Shown in pieces: positions 8,578 through 16,366 of a DNA stretch of 64,000 nt. This DNA is from Salegentibacter holothuriorum (GTDB lineage Bacteria > Bacteroidota > Bacteroidia > Flavobacteriales > Flavobacteriaceae). The notes below the pieces were generated by a model, which saw nothing but the letters and a program-made list of their open reading frames with translations, was not told where the DNA came from and made no database searches. Position 1 is the stretch's first letter. Every line of letters begins with the position of its first letter. The position numbers and the translations under genes were made by a program. The DNA is taken from positions 620,001 through 684,000 of the forward strand of contig NZ_FUYY01000001.1 in NCBI RefSeq assembly GCF_900168045.1, written 5' to 3'.

Positions 8578-9717
8578 GCTTTTATATTCCTTTAACAGAA
8601 TTTGCCAAAATTCTTTGCGCTCATAATATTTGCAGATCTCATCCCTGGCATTTGATGAAAGCCTATTGGTATAATTCGTATTCTCAACAAACAACTCCAT
8701 AGCAGAGAATAAAGCAGAGGTATCTTTAACCGGAATTATAACCCCATTAATGCCTTCTACAATAATCTCGTTACACCCATTAATATCGCTTACTATGGCC
8801 GGAAGGTTCATAGCGCCGGCCTGCATCACTACATTTGGAAAGCCCTCGCGATAACTTGGAAAAGTCAGGGCATTAGCAATAGCAAAATATGGACGGACAT
8901 CCTCCTGGTACCCCGTAGTGATAATTTTTTCGTGGTTTTTTATACTATTAAACGTATCTTGATTTAATGGATCCAGTTCTTTTTCAAAAGGCCCTACCAG
9001 CAGCAAGGAAATATTCTGATTTTTCTTTTGGAGCTTTTTAAAGGCATCCACCAATTCATTTATTCCTTTTTCACTAACCAATCTTCCAATAAAAATAAAC
9101 ACAAAATCATCCTGAGGAATCCCAAGTGACTGTCTTTTATTTATCTTCTGGTCCTCTTTAAAGCTGTATGGATCAAAGTATTTGGTATCAATTCCATTAG
9201 AACTTCCCTTTCCAAGCACTTTTAATTTATTCTTCTCAGTAAAACCTTCCTTAAGGATAATCTCCTTTAGGCCACGAGAATTCGGGTAAACTTTTGTAGC
9301 CAACTTATAGGTGAATTTCTCTACCTGATCTAAAATCACTCTCTTAGTCCCGGTAGTTTCCATAAGCGGTAGCCCGGCTACTGTATGTAAGCGCAAAGGC
9401 ACTCCAGCTAGTTTAGCGGCCAACATACCGACAATCCCCGCCTTTGGTGTGTGTGTATGAACAATTTCCGGATTTTCCTTTTTAAAAAATTTATACAGCT
9501 TCCAAACTGCTTTTAGATCTTTTACCGGGGTAATGGCCCGGGTCATTTCAACCCAAAAAGTGTCTACTTTATTATTTTTTCCATATTTCTCGAGCCTTTC
9601 CATCTCTGCAGCAATAGCGGTAACCTTATAATATTGACTCATATAAGTAAGCTGCCCTTCTAGTAGTTTTTCTAAGGAAAGGGGAATGGTGGTAATGCGA
9701 ATGAGTTTTTTAGGCAT
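8551..9717 (-). CDS. Glycosyltransferase family 4 (PglA/CapM-like)
   Basis: This is a GT-B fold retaining glycosyltransferase of 388 residues, probably cytoplasmic at the membrane face. It has an N-terminal acceptor domain (TTIPLSLEKLLEGQ, VHTHTPKAGIVG), a C-terminal donor domain (FIFIGRLVSEKGINEL) and the motif PSYREGFPNVVMQAGA, where the second Glu of the usual E-x7-E is Gln, as I recall for many homologues of this subgroup. Lying directly upstream of pglC, it is a reasonable candidate for adding the second sugar to the lipid-linked bacillosamine, as PglA does with GalNAc; the specificity is not determined by the sequence. It starts at ATG, with its own -7 element about 20 bases upstream. 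Confidence 0.85.
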   Translation of the reverse strand: MPKKLIRITTIPLSLEKLLEGQLTYMSQYYKVTAIAAEMERLEKYGKNNKVDTFWVEMTRAITPVKDLKAVWKLYKFFKKENPEIVHTHTPKAGIVGMLAAKLAGVPLRLHTVAGLPLMETTGTKRVILDQVEKFTYKLATKVYPNSRGLKEIILKEGFTEKNKLKVLGKGSSNGIDTKYFDPYSFKEDQKINKRQSLGIPQDDFVFIFIGRLVSEKGINELVDAFKKLQKKNQNISLLLVGPFEKELDPLNQDTFNSIKNHEKIITTGYQEDVRPYFAIANALTFPSYREGFPNVVMQAGAMNLPAIVSDINGCNEIIVEGINGVIIPVKDTSALFSAMELFVENTNYTNRLSSNARDEICKYYERKEFWQILLKEYKSLEKLYIKS

Positions 9718-9736
9718 GGGATATAATAATTTGCTG

Positions 9737-9744
9737 CAAAAGTA
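9737..9744 (-). promoter_or_regulatory. Promoter -7 element upstream of the GT4 gene
   Basis: TACTTTTG on the minus strand (CAAAAGTA on the plus strand) matches TAnnTTTG and lies 19 bases before the start codon at 9717. No convincing TTG is seen at the -33 spacing, so the call rests on the -7 element and its position in the 57 bp gap. Confidence 0.45.
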
Positions 9745-9774
9745 ATATTTCCAAAATATGAACTAGCCGCCTTC

Positions 9775-10929
9775 CTAAAGTTTTTGGAGATTGTTTAAAA
9801 TTCTTTCCGCGTATTTATCCCAGGTAAAATTATTCTCAACTTTTTTTATCAAATTTTGTTTGTTGCTAAGCTTAGTTCTCAAAACGTCATCGTTCATAAT
9901 TCTCTCCATTTCTAGTTTTAAAGAATCTTCATTAGCTCTGGTGATTAATAAATCCTCATCTGTCTTAAAAGAATTTTGTATAGATGGAATATTTGGAGCA
10001 ATAACAGGTAAACCGGCAGAAAGGTATTCAAAAATCTTTAAAGGATTCATATATGGGTTTGCATAATGATGAACTGCCACATCAAAACAATTAATATGAG
10101 CATTAATATTTTTATGATTTAACCAACCAGACATACTTGTTTTATCGGTTAATGATAGGTAATTTATCCTTTGTTTAATTTTATTAAAAGCAGGTCCATC
10201 TCCAATAATAATTAAAAATAAATTTTCATGTTTTTTCTGCAAATCATAAAATGAATTAATAAGAATCTCCATTTTTTTATGATGATCTAAAGTGCCAATA
10301 TATCCAAAAATAAAAGCACCTTTAGGATAACCTAATTTTAAACGCAAATCGTTTTTATTAGAAATAGGGAAAAACTTGGCAACATTAGTTCCATTATGCA
10401 CAACAATATTTTTATTCGGATTGAAATCTAAACCCATTATATTTTTTCTGGAAAAATCGGAAATAAAAATATTTAAATCTGTTTTTAGGTAAGCTTTGTA
10501 TTGCAATTGAAGAAAGTATTTTTTAAAAGCAATATTTTTATAATTTTCATCAAAAGGAGAGCCATTAATCTGTGCACAAATGAGGAGATTGGGAAACTTT
10601 TTCTTTAGAATACTAATTTGTAAGAAATTGGAGTCTATTCGAATTAGTAATACATCAGGTTTAAACTCTTCTACCTTTTTAGTTAAACCTTTTAAATAAA
10701 AACGGTTTCTTCTAAAAAATGATAGCGTTTGAAAAAGTCCGGAACGTCTTAAAATATCTCTAAAGGTAATTTTTCCTTTCTTATGAACCGCTAGTCTTTC
10801 ATGTTTTTCAGGAAATATTTCAATAGCTTCTACAGCAGAAAACTTTTTTAAATGCCTATGCAATTCTATAGATTGAATGCTACCACCATGTTTAGCGAAG
10901 TATGAAGTAGTATAAAAAAGTATACGCAT
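9775..10929 (-). CDS. Glycosyltransferase family 4
   Basis: This is a 384-residue GT-B enzyme. The N-terminal domain has the acceptor-side Gly-rich loop (FAKHGGSIQSIELHRHL) and the C-terminal domain has NGTNVAKFFP, FIFGYIGTLDHHKKMEIL, and PLKIFEYLSAGLPVIAPNI carrying the donor-binding Glu. It begins 2 bp after the stop of the GT29-like gene (10932), so it is probably co-translated with the aldolase cassette. It may act just before or after the keto-acid sugar is added. Donor and acceptor cannot be read from the sequence. Confidence 0.82.
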   Translation of the reverse strand: MRILFYTTSYFAKHGGSIQSIELHRHLKKFSAVEAIEIFPEKHERLAVHKKGKITFRDILRRSGLFQTLSFFRRNRFYLKGLTKKVEEFKPDVLLIRIDSNFLQISILKKKFPNLLICAQINGSPFDENYKNIAFKKYFLQLQYKAYLKTDLNIFISDFSRKNIMGLDFNPNKNIVVHNGTNVAKFFPISNKNDLRLKLGYPKGAFIFGYIGTLDHHKKMEILINSFYDLQKKHENLFLIIIGDGPAFNKIKQRINYLSLTDKTSMSGWLNHKNINAHINCFDVAVHHYANPYMNPLKIFEYLSAGLPVIAPNIPSIQNSFKTDEDLLITRANEDSLKLEMERIMNDDVLRTKLSNKQNLIKKVENNFTWDKYAERILNNLQKL

Positions 10930-10931
10930 AA

Positions 10932-11654
10932 TTAAGTTATAAGTTTTCTTAATCGGGAATCTAAAATTATTCTCTTATTGCCAGAGTTTTGTACTAGATT
11001 TTTAAAAACCTCAAACTCTACATCTGGATCGTGAATACCTTGTTTTTCTATATGGCGCTTATTCGATATTGTATCTCTAAGGTCATCACGATATCCTGGT
11101 AAATATGGGCTCTTAAAAAAAGTGAAACCGGTTAAGTATAATTCTTTACAATCTGTATTTAACGCACTATAAATAGCCGAAAACCCAACAGTAGGCTGAA
11201 AACAACCTAATTCTTTTGTTATTTTTTTATATAACCTAGGCGAAAGTATATAAGTTTTCTTTAGCTTCAAGTGTCTCTTATAAAAATTAAGATGTGCTTT
11301 CAATCCCTTACTATCTGAATTTGGATGCACTAAATTTTGAATCCCTAATTTTTTAAATTCTTTAAAATTTATAGGGCCTCCACCACTATAATTATTTTCG
11401 TAAAAACTATGAAATAGATAGGTGAATTTAGAGCCTAAATAATCAGCATTTTCTTTGTTCCAGACCAATGCCGACTTGTTTATTCTGATTACAACATCAA
11501 AAGAATCAATATAATCACCATTCTTTTCATCAAAAACCGAATCGGCGGCTCCTATAATGGCCACTCTTTTATCCTTTAAATGCCGTTTTAAATTAAATAT
11601 CCTTAACGACAAAAACATTAAGATTAGTGCGTAAAAAGTTTTTATTAATTTCAA
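10932..11654 (-). CDS. GT29-like sialyltransferase family protein (candidate ulosonyltransferase)
   Basis: This 240-residue protein resembles the GT29 sialyltransferase family. An L-motif-like segment (VAIIGAADSVF...DSFDVVIRIN, about 31-59) binds the CMP part of the donor in known enzymes. An S-motif-like segment (TVGFSAIYSAL followed by CKELYLTGFTFF, about 160-187) and a VS-like region (HDPDVEFEVF) follow. The first 20 residues are hydrophobic and could anchor it. The start is either TTG at 11654, forming a TTGA overlap with the upstream phosphatase stop, or ATG at 11618. Its place right after a CMP-sugar synthetase-like gene and phosphatase fits use of a CMP-activated keto acid. The family call is by motif reading only. 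Confidence 0.7.
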   Translation of the reverse strand: MKLIKTFYALILMFLSLRIFNLKRHLKDKRVAIIGAADSVFDEKNGDYIDSFDVVIRINKSALVWNKENADYLGSKFTYLFHSFYENNYSGGGPINFKEFKKLGIQNLVHPNSDSKGLKAHLNFYKRHLKLKKTYILSPRLYKKITKELGCFQPTVGFSAIYSALNTDCKELYLTGFTFFKSPYLPGYRDDLRDTISNKRHIEKQGIHDPDVEFEVFKNLVQNSGNKRIILDSRLRKLIT

Positions 11655-12274
11655 GTAAAGCTTTTTATATATACAGCATTCAGGTTTTTTAAATCCGGAT
11701 TGTTATATCCGTAAAAATCGATACTATTTAAATTTGCTGCCTCAAAATCATTCATAGAATCGCCTATTAAACAAATATTTTCGGGCGCGTACCCGTATCT
11801 TTTAATCAAACTCCTTACCAATTCTATTTTTGGAGTTGGCGAGCCCTCTATACTTTTAAAGTATTGGGAGATAATTAGTTTATCACATAAAAAATTTAAT
11901 TCATTGTTATCTGAGCCTGAAACAATATGCATATTAAAATTTGACTTGTTCTCTTTTATAAAATTTATAGTTTCTAAAATCAAATTATTTTTTGAAACCA
12001 ATTTTTTTCTCATTATGTCAGAATAACTTTTTGCAAGATTACTCAATTTTTCTTCACTTACATCTTCCTTTCTAATTTCTTTAAAGAAATAACGAAATTT
12101 CACATAACGTGATAGACCTCCATTTACTTTATGAAAGTCTAAGAGTAAATTAACTTCTCTGGTTGGATATTTTTCGAGAACTTTTTTAAAACCGTATTCT
12201 CTAACAGGCATAGAGTCTAAAATAACCCCATCAAAATCCCATAAAATCGCCAACTTATTTATAATATTTATCAT
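11651..12274 (-). CDS. HAD-superfamily phosphatase
   Basis: This is a 207-residue HAD hydrolase. Motif I WDFDGVILDS carries both catalytic aspartates (about 12 and 14), motif II is IVSGSDNNEL, motif III has the lysine of PTPKIELV, and motif IV is CLIGDSMNDF. An insertion between I and II forms a helical cap, as in phosphoglycolate- or sugar-phosphate phosphatases. Start ATG at 12274 is preferred over an upstream TTG (12289); it overlaps the cytidylyltransferase gene by 20 bp. By position it probably removes a phosphate from a phosphorylated keto-deoxy acid before CMP activation, the role Neu5Ac-9-phosphate or Kdo-8-phosphate phosphatases play. The substrate is inferred. Confidence 0.85.
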   Translation of the reverse strand: MINIINKLAILWDFDGVILDSMPVREYGFKKVLEKYPTREVNLLLDFHKVNGGLSRYVKFRYFFKEIRKEDVSEEKLSNLAKSYSDIMRKKLVSKNNLILETINFIKENKSNFNMHIVSGSDNNELNFLCDKLIISQYFKSIEGSPTPKIELVRSLIKRYGYAPENICLIGDSMNDFEAANLNSIDFYGYNNPDLKNLNAVYIKSFT

Positions 12275-12941
12275 ATACGGCTTCTGCAATCTTAAAATCG
12301 TCCAGATAATCTATATCCAAAGAAACTATTTTACTTTGCGCTAATAATTTTGGTTTATCTCCCATTCTTTTTCCTTTGCAAAAATTTGCCCGAGAGGTTA
12401 AAAATATGGCATTATTAATTTCAAACCATTCTGGTAAATCCTGAGTTCGTGGCCAGGCTATAGCCGTATTATTATTTACAATTCCTAAAGAAGATTTATC
12501 CATTAAAAATTCCTTATAATCTTTTCCTGAAACTAATGAATCAAAATCATTATCCCATCCTTTTTCAAATTCTCTAATGGCTTTTAAATATTCTGCATTC
12601 TGGCAAAAGGGGGAAGTTACGTGCGTCCATAAAATAAAATCTGCGGCACTTACTTCTCCTGCGTGTTTAATAAGTTCTTTTAAGGGGGTATTGGCAGCCC
12701 CTAATCTATCGGCTCTTTTTATAATTCGCAAATTCCTTATTTTTTTAAAAAAAGATCCGGCAATTTCCAGGCATTCTTCATCATTGGTAGAAATTATCAC
12801 CTCCATATTTTGTGGTAGGCCTTCCAGTTGTTTAAGTTTCAACTTTAGCAATCCTCCTTCAATACCCGAAAAATCACGAGTATTTTTTCTTTCTATTCTT
12901 TCACTTCCTTTTCTAACGGGAAGAAATATGGAATACTTCAT
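12255..12941 (-). CDS. Acylneuraminate cytidylyltransferase-like protein
   Basis: This 228-residue protein of the NeuA/KdsB nucleotidyltransferase family would activate an ulosonic acid with CTP, releasing pyrophosphate. The signature LPVRKGSERIERKN (7-20) matches the CTP-binding loop. ISTNDEECLEIA and the LWTHVTSPF segment follow the family pattern, and SLDIDYLDDFKIAE near the C-terminus holds the late metal-binding Asp. It is a second, divergent copy next to pseF (32968-33681). An ATGA overlap joins it to the aldolase gene upstream, and it overlaps the phosphatase downstream, so the three are tightly coupled. The substrate is not established; linkage to an aldolase rather than a NeuB-type synthase suggests an unusual keto acid. 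Confidence 0.8.
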   Translation of the reverse strand: MKYSIFLPVRKGSERIERKNTRDFSGIEGGLLKLKLKQLEGLPQNMEVIISTNDEECLEIAGSFFKKIRNLRIIKRADRLGAANTPLKELIKHAGEVSAADFILWTHVTSPFCQNAEYLKAIREFEKGWDNDFDSLVSGKDYKEFLMDKSSLGIVNNNTAIAWPRTQDLPEWFEINNAIFLTSRANFCKGKRMGDKPKLLAQSKIVSLDIDYLDDFKIAEAVYDKYYK

Positions 12942-14479
12942 AGCAAAAAAGAATAAACTGAAGATTTTTCAATAGTATATTCAGAGGGAGTAAGTGAAAT
13001 TATTTTAAAATCTTCATTTTTATAATGTCTAAAAATTGTTTCATTTTCTTCAAACAATTCTTTTTGAGCCTTATTTATTATATTACCGTACCCATCATAA
13101 CCAACCAAATAAACTTTCGTCGCTTTAAAAGCTAAAGCAACCTGAAGACAATATTCAGTAACCGATTCGGGAAAACAGTAATTTTTATTTTCAGCTAATT
13201 TATAATATTCCAAACCATGTAAGCTTTTCACGTCATTAAACGCCGGGGGAATTATAAAAGATCTTTTTTGTAATTTCGTTTTTGACAAAAACCTGTTTAA
13301 TCGTTGGAGTTCTTTTCCCGGAATTAAGTGAAACTGCGGGTTTTTCACTTCTCTAAAAACTGCCACGTTTTTTGAACTTGCAAAAATCACCGGTATTTTA
13401 GGATGTATAGAAAGAAATTTATTCATAGCAGCTTTATGATTTTGTAAAGCTTTACCTCCTCCCACAATTAGTACACTAGAAGATTTAAATTCAGGTTCAA
13501 AAACAGCAACATTGCTTGTTGAAAAAGTATTTCTTATGGCTCCAATGTCATTTTTAATAATAGCATTTAAAGAAAAATACCTTTTATGGATTTGATCCAT
13601 AAGCTTGTTCTGTGGCAAAGAAAAGCTACCCGAAACCATATATGGCAGGTTCGTTCCCCATTGATATTTAGGTTTTAGCTGAAAAAAAGTTTCGCGAACT
13701 TTGTGCAGCACATCAAAATTCACATCTAATTCAATCTTTTTATATAAAACACTTAGTAATAATTCTGTTTTAAGATTTCCCGCACCACGGCCCATTCCGT
13801 CAATAGTTGCATCTACTATATTAGCACCACAATTAATTGCCTCTAATGTATTAGCCAGCGCCATTTCCAAATTATTATGACCATGAAAGCCTAATTTAAT
13901 TTTAAATTTGGGTTTTAAATAATTAAAAATTCTTCTCACATCTTCAGGAAAAAGCCCTCCGTAAGAATCTACCACATAAAAATAATCGCATACTGCATCA
14001 ATAGCCTTAATTTGCGGTAATAAAGGATAATTTAAAGGCCATTTACTAGCATACATTAAATTAAGTGCCACCTCAAAACCAATTTCCTTAATTTTAGATG
14101 CCAAAGCTATGCCCCTATCTAAATTTTCAGGGTTCACTGCTAGTCTTATTAGTCTTATTTTTCCTAAACAAGAATTTAACAAAGCTTCTGCATCTTCCTT
14201 TCTAACATCCTTTTCATTTAAAATTATCGCAAGGTCTTTCTTTGTATGGCTTTTAATCCTCTCGATAATAAATTCAGGTAAATAAAAATAGGCGCCATTA
14301 TATTGCTTCTTATGTGTAGATCTGTAACCAATTTCAATAAAATCGACAGGTAATTTATTCATAGAAGAAATATACGCATCTACCAATTTATCCTCAAAAT
14401 CCCAATTTGTATAATACCCACCGTCTCGCAGAGTACAATCCAGTATTAATGGTTTATTACCTTTTAGTTTATTGATCAT
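12938..14479 (-). CDS. DRE-TIM aldolase fused to a C-terminal domain of unknown role
   Basis: The N-terminal half (about 1-280) is an HMGL-like/4-hydroxy-2-oxovalerate-aldolase-type barrel. The DCTLRDGGYYTNWDF loop (about 14-28) supplies the DxTLRDG metal and base residues, and GFHGHNNLEMALANTLEA and GRGAGNLKTE match the metal-binding HGHNN and phosphate-binding C-terminal region. The remaining about 210 residues look like a nucleotide-binding or DUF115/MptE-like fold (VLIVGGGKAL, KVYLVGYDGYGN), which I cannot name firmly. ATG at 14479 (TAAAATG with the ABC-transporter stop) is preferred to ATG at 14518, giving 513 residues. A pyruvate aldol reaction making a 2-keto-3-deoxy acid for the following cytidylyltransferase is the inferred role. 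Confidence 0.75.
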   Translation of the reverse strand: MINKLKGNKPLILDCTLRDGGYYTNWDFEDKLVDAYISSMNKLPVDFIEIGYRSTHKKQYNGAYFYLPEFIIERIKSHTKKDLAIILNEKDVRKEDAEALLNSCLGKIRLIRLAVNPENLDRGIALASKIKEIGFEVALNLMYASKWPLNYPLLPQIKAIDAVCDYFYVVDSYGGLFPEDVRRIFNYLKPKFKIKLGFHGHNNLEMALANTLEAINCGANIVDATIDGMGRGAGNLKTELLLSVLYKKIELDVNFDVLHKVRETFFQLKPKYQWGTNLPYMVSGSFSLPQNKLMDQIHKRYFSLNAIIKNDIGAIRNTFSTSNVAVFEPEFKSSSVLIVGGGKALQNHKAAMNKFLSIHPKIPVIFASSKNVAVFREVKNPQFHLIPGKELQRLNRFLSKTKLQKRSFIIPPAFNDVKSLHGLEYYKLAENKNYCFPESVTEYCLQVALAFKATKVYLVGYDGYGNIINKAQKELFEENETIFRHYKNEDFKIISLTPSEYTIEKSSVYSFLL

Positions 14480-14480
14480 T

Positions 14481-16280
14481 TTATAATTCTTGCATTTCCA
14501 CCATTTTTCTAAATGCATTGGAGATTTTTAATAAATGTTCGTAATCTCCAATTGCCTTAATAGCACCATCTTCCAATAAAATAATTTTATCGGCTTCTCT
14601 TATGGTAGCCAGTCTATGTGCTATGGTAATAAAGGTATAATTGCCTTTTAAATTTGAAATATTTTTTTGAATCTCAAATTCTGTTTCGGTATCAAGGGAA
14701 GATGTTGCTTCATCCATCAATAAAATTTCCACCTTTTTATAGAGTTCACGTGCAATAGATATTCTCTGCTTTTGCCCTCCGCTAATGTTTACCCCATTAG
14801 TTCCTATAAGCGTTTCTTCTTTTTCCGGTAGATTATAAATAAAATCCTCAATATTCGCTTTTTTTACAGCACTCTTAAACCTGGTTAGATTAGTTTTACT
14901 CTTTTCTTCCCAAAAAGTTACGTTATTAAATAAGGTATCGTTAAAAATTGTAGCGTCCTGAACAATATATCCTATTTTTCTTCTAAAGGATTTTTGGTCA
15001 ATTTCTTTAAAATTAACATCATCGACAAAAAAATCACCTTTATTGGGAATCAATAATCCGGTTAGGATATTCATAAGTGTAGTTTTACCCGAACCGCTGG
15101 GGCCCACTATAGCGACACTGGTATTCTTTTTTATGCTAAAAGAAATCTTATTTAATATTGGGTTTTGCTTGTCATTATAGCTAAAACTAACATTTTTTAA
15201 TGTTAAGCTTTGCTTAAAATCACGAAATATATTTTTATACTTATCTTTTTCCTGAGATTGCTGCAATAGTTTATTAAAGCTTTTTAAATTTTCTAAACTA
15301 CCCGAATATCCCAAAAATAAATTCCACTGCTGTTGAGAAGCCATAAAAAAAGAAAAAGCCCTATAAATAAACAACAAGCTTAGCAATACACCGGTAATTC
15401 CCTGGTTAAATAGCTCTGTATAAAAAAGAATTGCGCCAAAAATAACTAGTATTATTAATGGTTCCCTAATCCCCATTAGAATCGCATCAACTATTCCCAA
15501 TCTTCTTTGGGTTTGTTCCATTTTCAAAATACTTCCTTTCAATTTATGAACAAATGAATCAATTAATCCAGTAGCCTTTAAGTACTTAAATAAATTAATA
15601 TTTTCTATTAATAATTTATGATAGTAGTTCGTTTCACCAACAAGCTTGTTTGAAAAATACTTTGTACGCTTATATAAAATTTTATAAAGCAGACTAATAA
15701 TTATACCTCCCAATAATACCAATAGAGTAAATTTCCAATCCACTCCTAGGGACAATGAAAAATAAGCCAGCACTAAAACAAAGAAATTAACTGTTTTGAA
15801 ATAAAATTTATAAGCTACACTTATTTTAGCAACATCACTACCAAGGGTATTTTGTACCCTTCCAGTATCGAGATTTACAAAAGACGGGTATTTATAATTA
15901 CTAAAAAGGTGAAGGCTATTAAAACGTATTTCTCGCATCATTTTTTGTTGCCATAACACGCTTAGATAGGCGTCCATAAATTTTATGGCCCCCTTTAAAC
16001 TAAACAATAAGAATATTATTAGAAAAACATCTAGAATTACAGGCTCTAAATCTAACCAGTCAAAAAATATTTTATTTAAAAAATCGCTTCCGGGTATTTC
16101 AGCATTTGCAGTATCGTTAAATACAATTTGTAATAAGGGAATAATAAGGGCAAGTCCCAAACCATCTAAAATACCGGTTAAAAAACTTAGTAAAAAACTT
16201 AGAATCACCCTCCATTTAAGATAAGAATAAAAAAACAACAGATATCCAAATTGTTTTTTAATAAATTGCTTCAGCCGCAT
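14481..16280 (-). CDS. ABC exporter, PglK/MsbA type (candidate lipid-linked glycan flippase)
   Basis: This 599-residue half-transporter has six membrane helices (about 20-330) and an ATPase domain with Walker A GPSGSGKTTL (about 395), signature NISGGQKQRIS, Walker B ILLMDEATSSLD and an H-loop histidine in IAHRL. The family includes PglK, which flips bacillosamine-based lipid-linked oligosaccharides, and this locus has the matching pglFEDC module but no Wzx that I can find. A clear paralogue lies at 38362-40152. The downstream aldolase ATG is only 1 bp past the stop, so translation may be coupled. A TACCTTTG promoter element lies upstream. Flipping is inferred from family and context. Confidence 0.88.
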   Translation of the reverse strand: MRLKQFIKKQFGYLLFFYSYLKWRVILSFLLSFLTGILDGLGLALIIPLLQIVFNDTANAEIPGSDFLNKIFFDWLDLEPVILDVFLIIFLLFSLKGAIKFMDAYLSVLWQQKMMREIRFNSLHLFSNYKYPSFVNLDTGRVQNTLGSDVAKISVAYKFYFKTVNFFVLVLAYFSLSLGVDWKFTLLVLLGGIIISLLYKILYKRTKYFSNKLVGETNYYHKLLIENINLFKYLKATGLIDSFVHKLKGSILKMEQTQRRLGIVDAILMGIREPLIILVIFGAILFYTELFNQGITGVLLSLLFIYRAFSFFMASQQQWNLFLGYSGSLENLKSFNKLLQQSQEKDKYKNIFRDFKQSLTLKNVSFSYNDKQNPILNKISFSIKKNTSVAIVGPSGSGKTTLMNILTGLLIPNKGDFFVDDVNFKEIDQKSFRRKIGYIVQDATIFNDTLFNNVTFWEEKSKTNLTRFKSAVKKANIEDFIYNLPEKEETLIGTNGVNISGGQKQRISIARELYKKVEILLMDEATSSLDTETEFEIQKNISNLKGNYTFITIAHRLATIREADKIILLEDGAIKAIGDYEHLLKISNAFRKMVEMQEL

Positions 16281-16300
16281 ACTAAAATGAATTGTTCAAA

Positions 16301-16308
16301 CAAAGGTA
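16301..16308 (-). promoter_or_regulatory. Promoter -7 element for the ABC exporter and aldolase cassette
   Basis: TACCTTTG on the minus strand matches TAnnTTTG and lies 20 bases before the ATG at 16280. No clear TTG is present at -33. It is divergent from the plus-strand element 12 bp to its right. Confidence 0.5.
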
Positions 16309-16319
16309 TAATTTTATAC

Positions 16320-16327
16320 TATCTTTG
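16320..16327 (+). promoter_or_regulatory. Promoter -7 element for the plus-strand GT2 gene
   Basis: TATCTTTG matches TAnnTTTG, with a TTG 25 bases upstream (16292-16294, slightly long spacing). It lies 39 bases before the ATG at 16367. This argues that translation begins there rather than at an in-frame TTG at 16292, which would precede the promoter. Confidence 0.55.
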
Positions 16328-16366
16328 CTCGCTGCTAATTCTAGTTTATTGCTAAGATATGATTTC

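Noticed and set aside
16292-16366. N-terminal extension of the plus-strand GT2 starting at TTG
   Set aside because: The extension would start upstream of the predicted promoter -7 element and adds no family sequence; ATG at 16367 is preferred.
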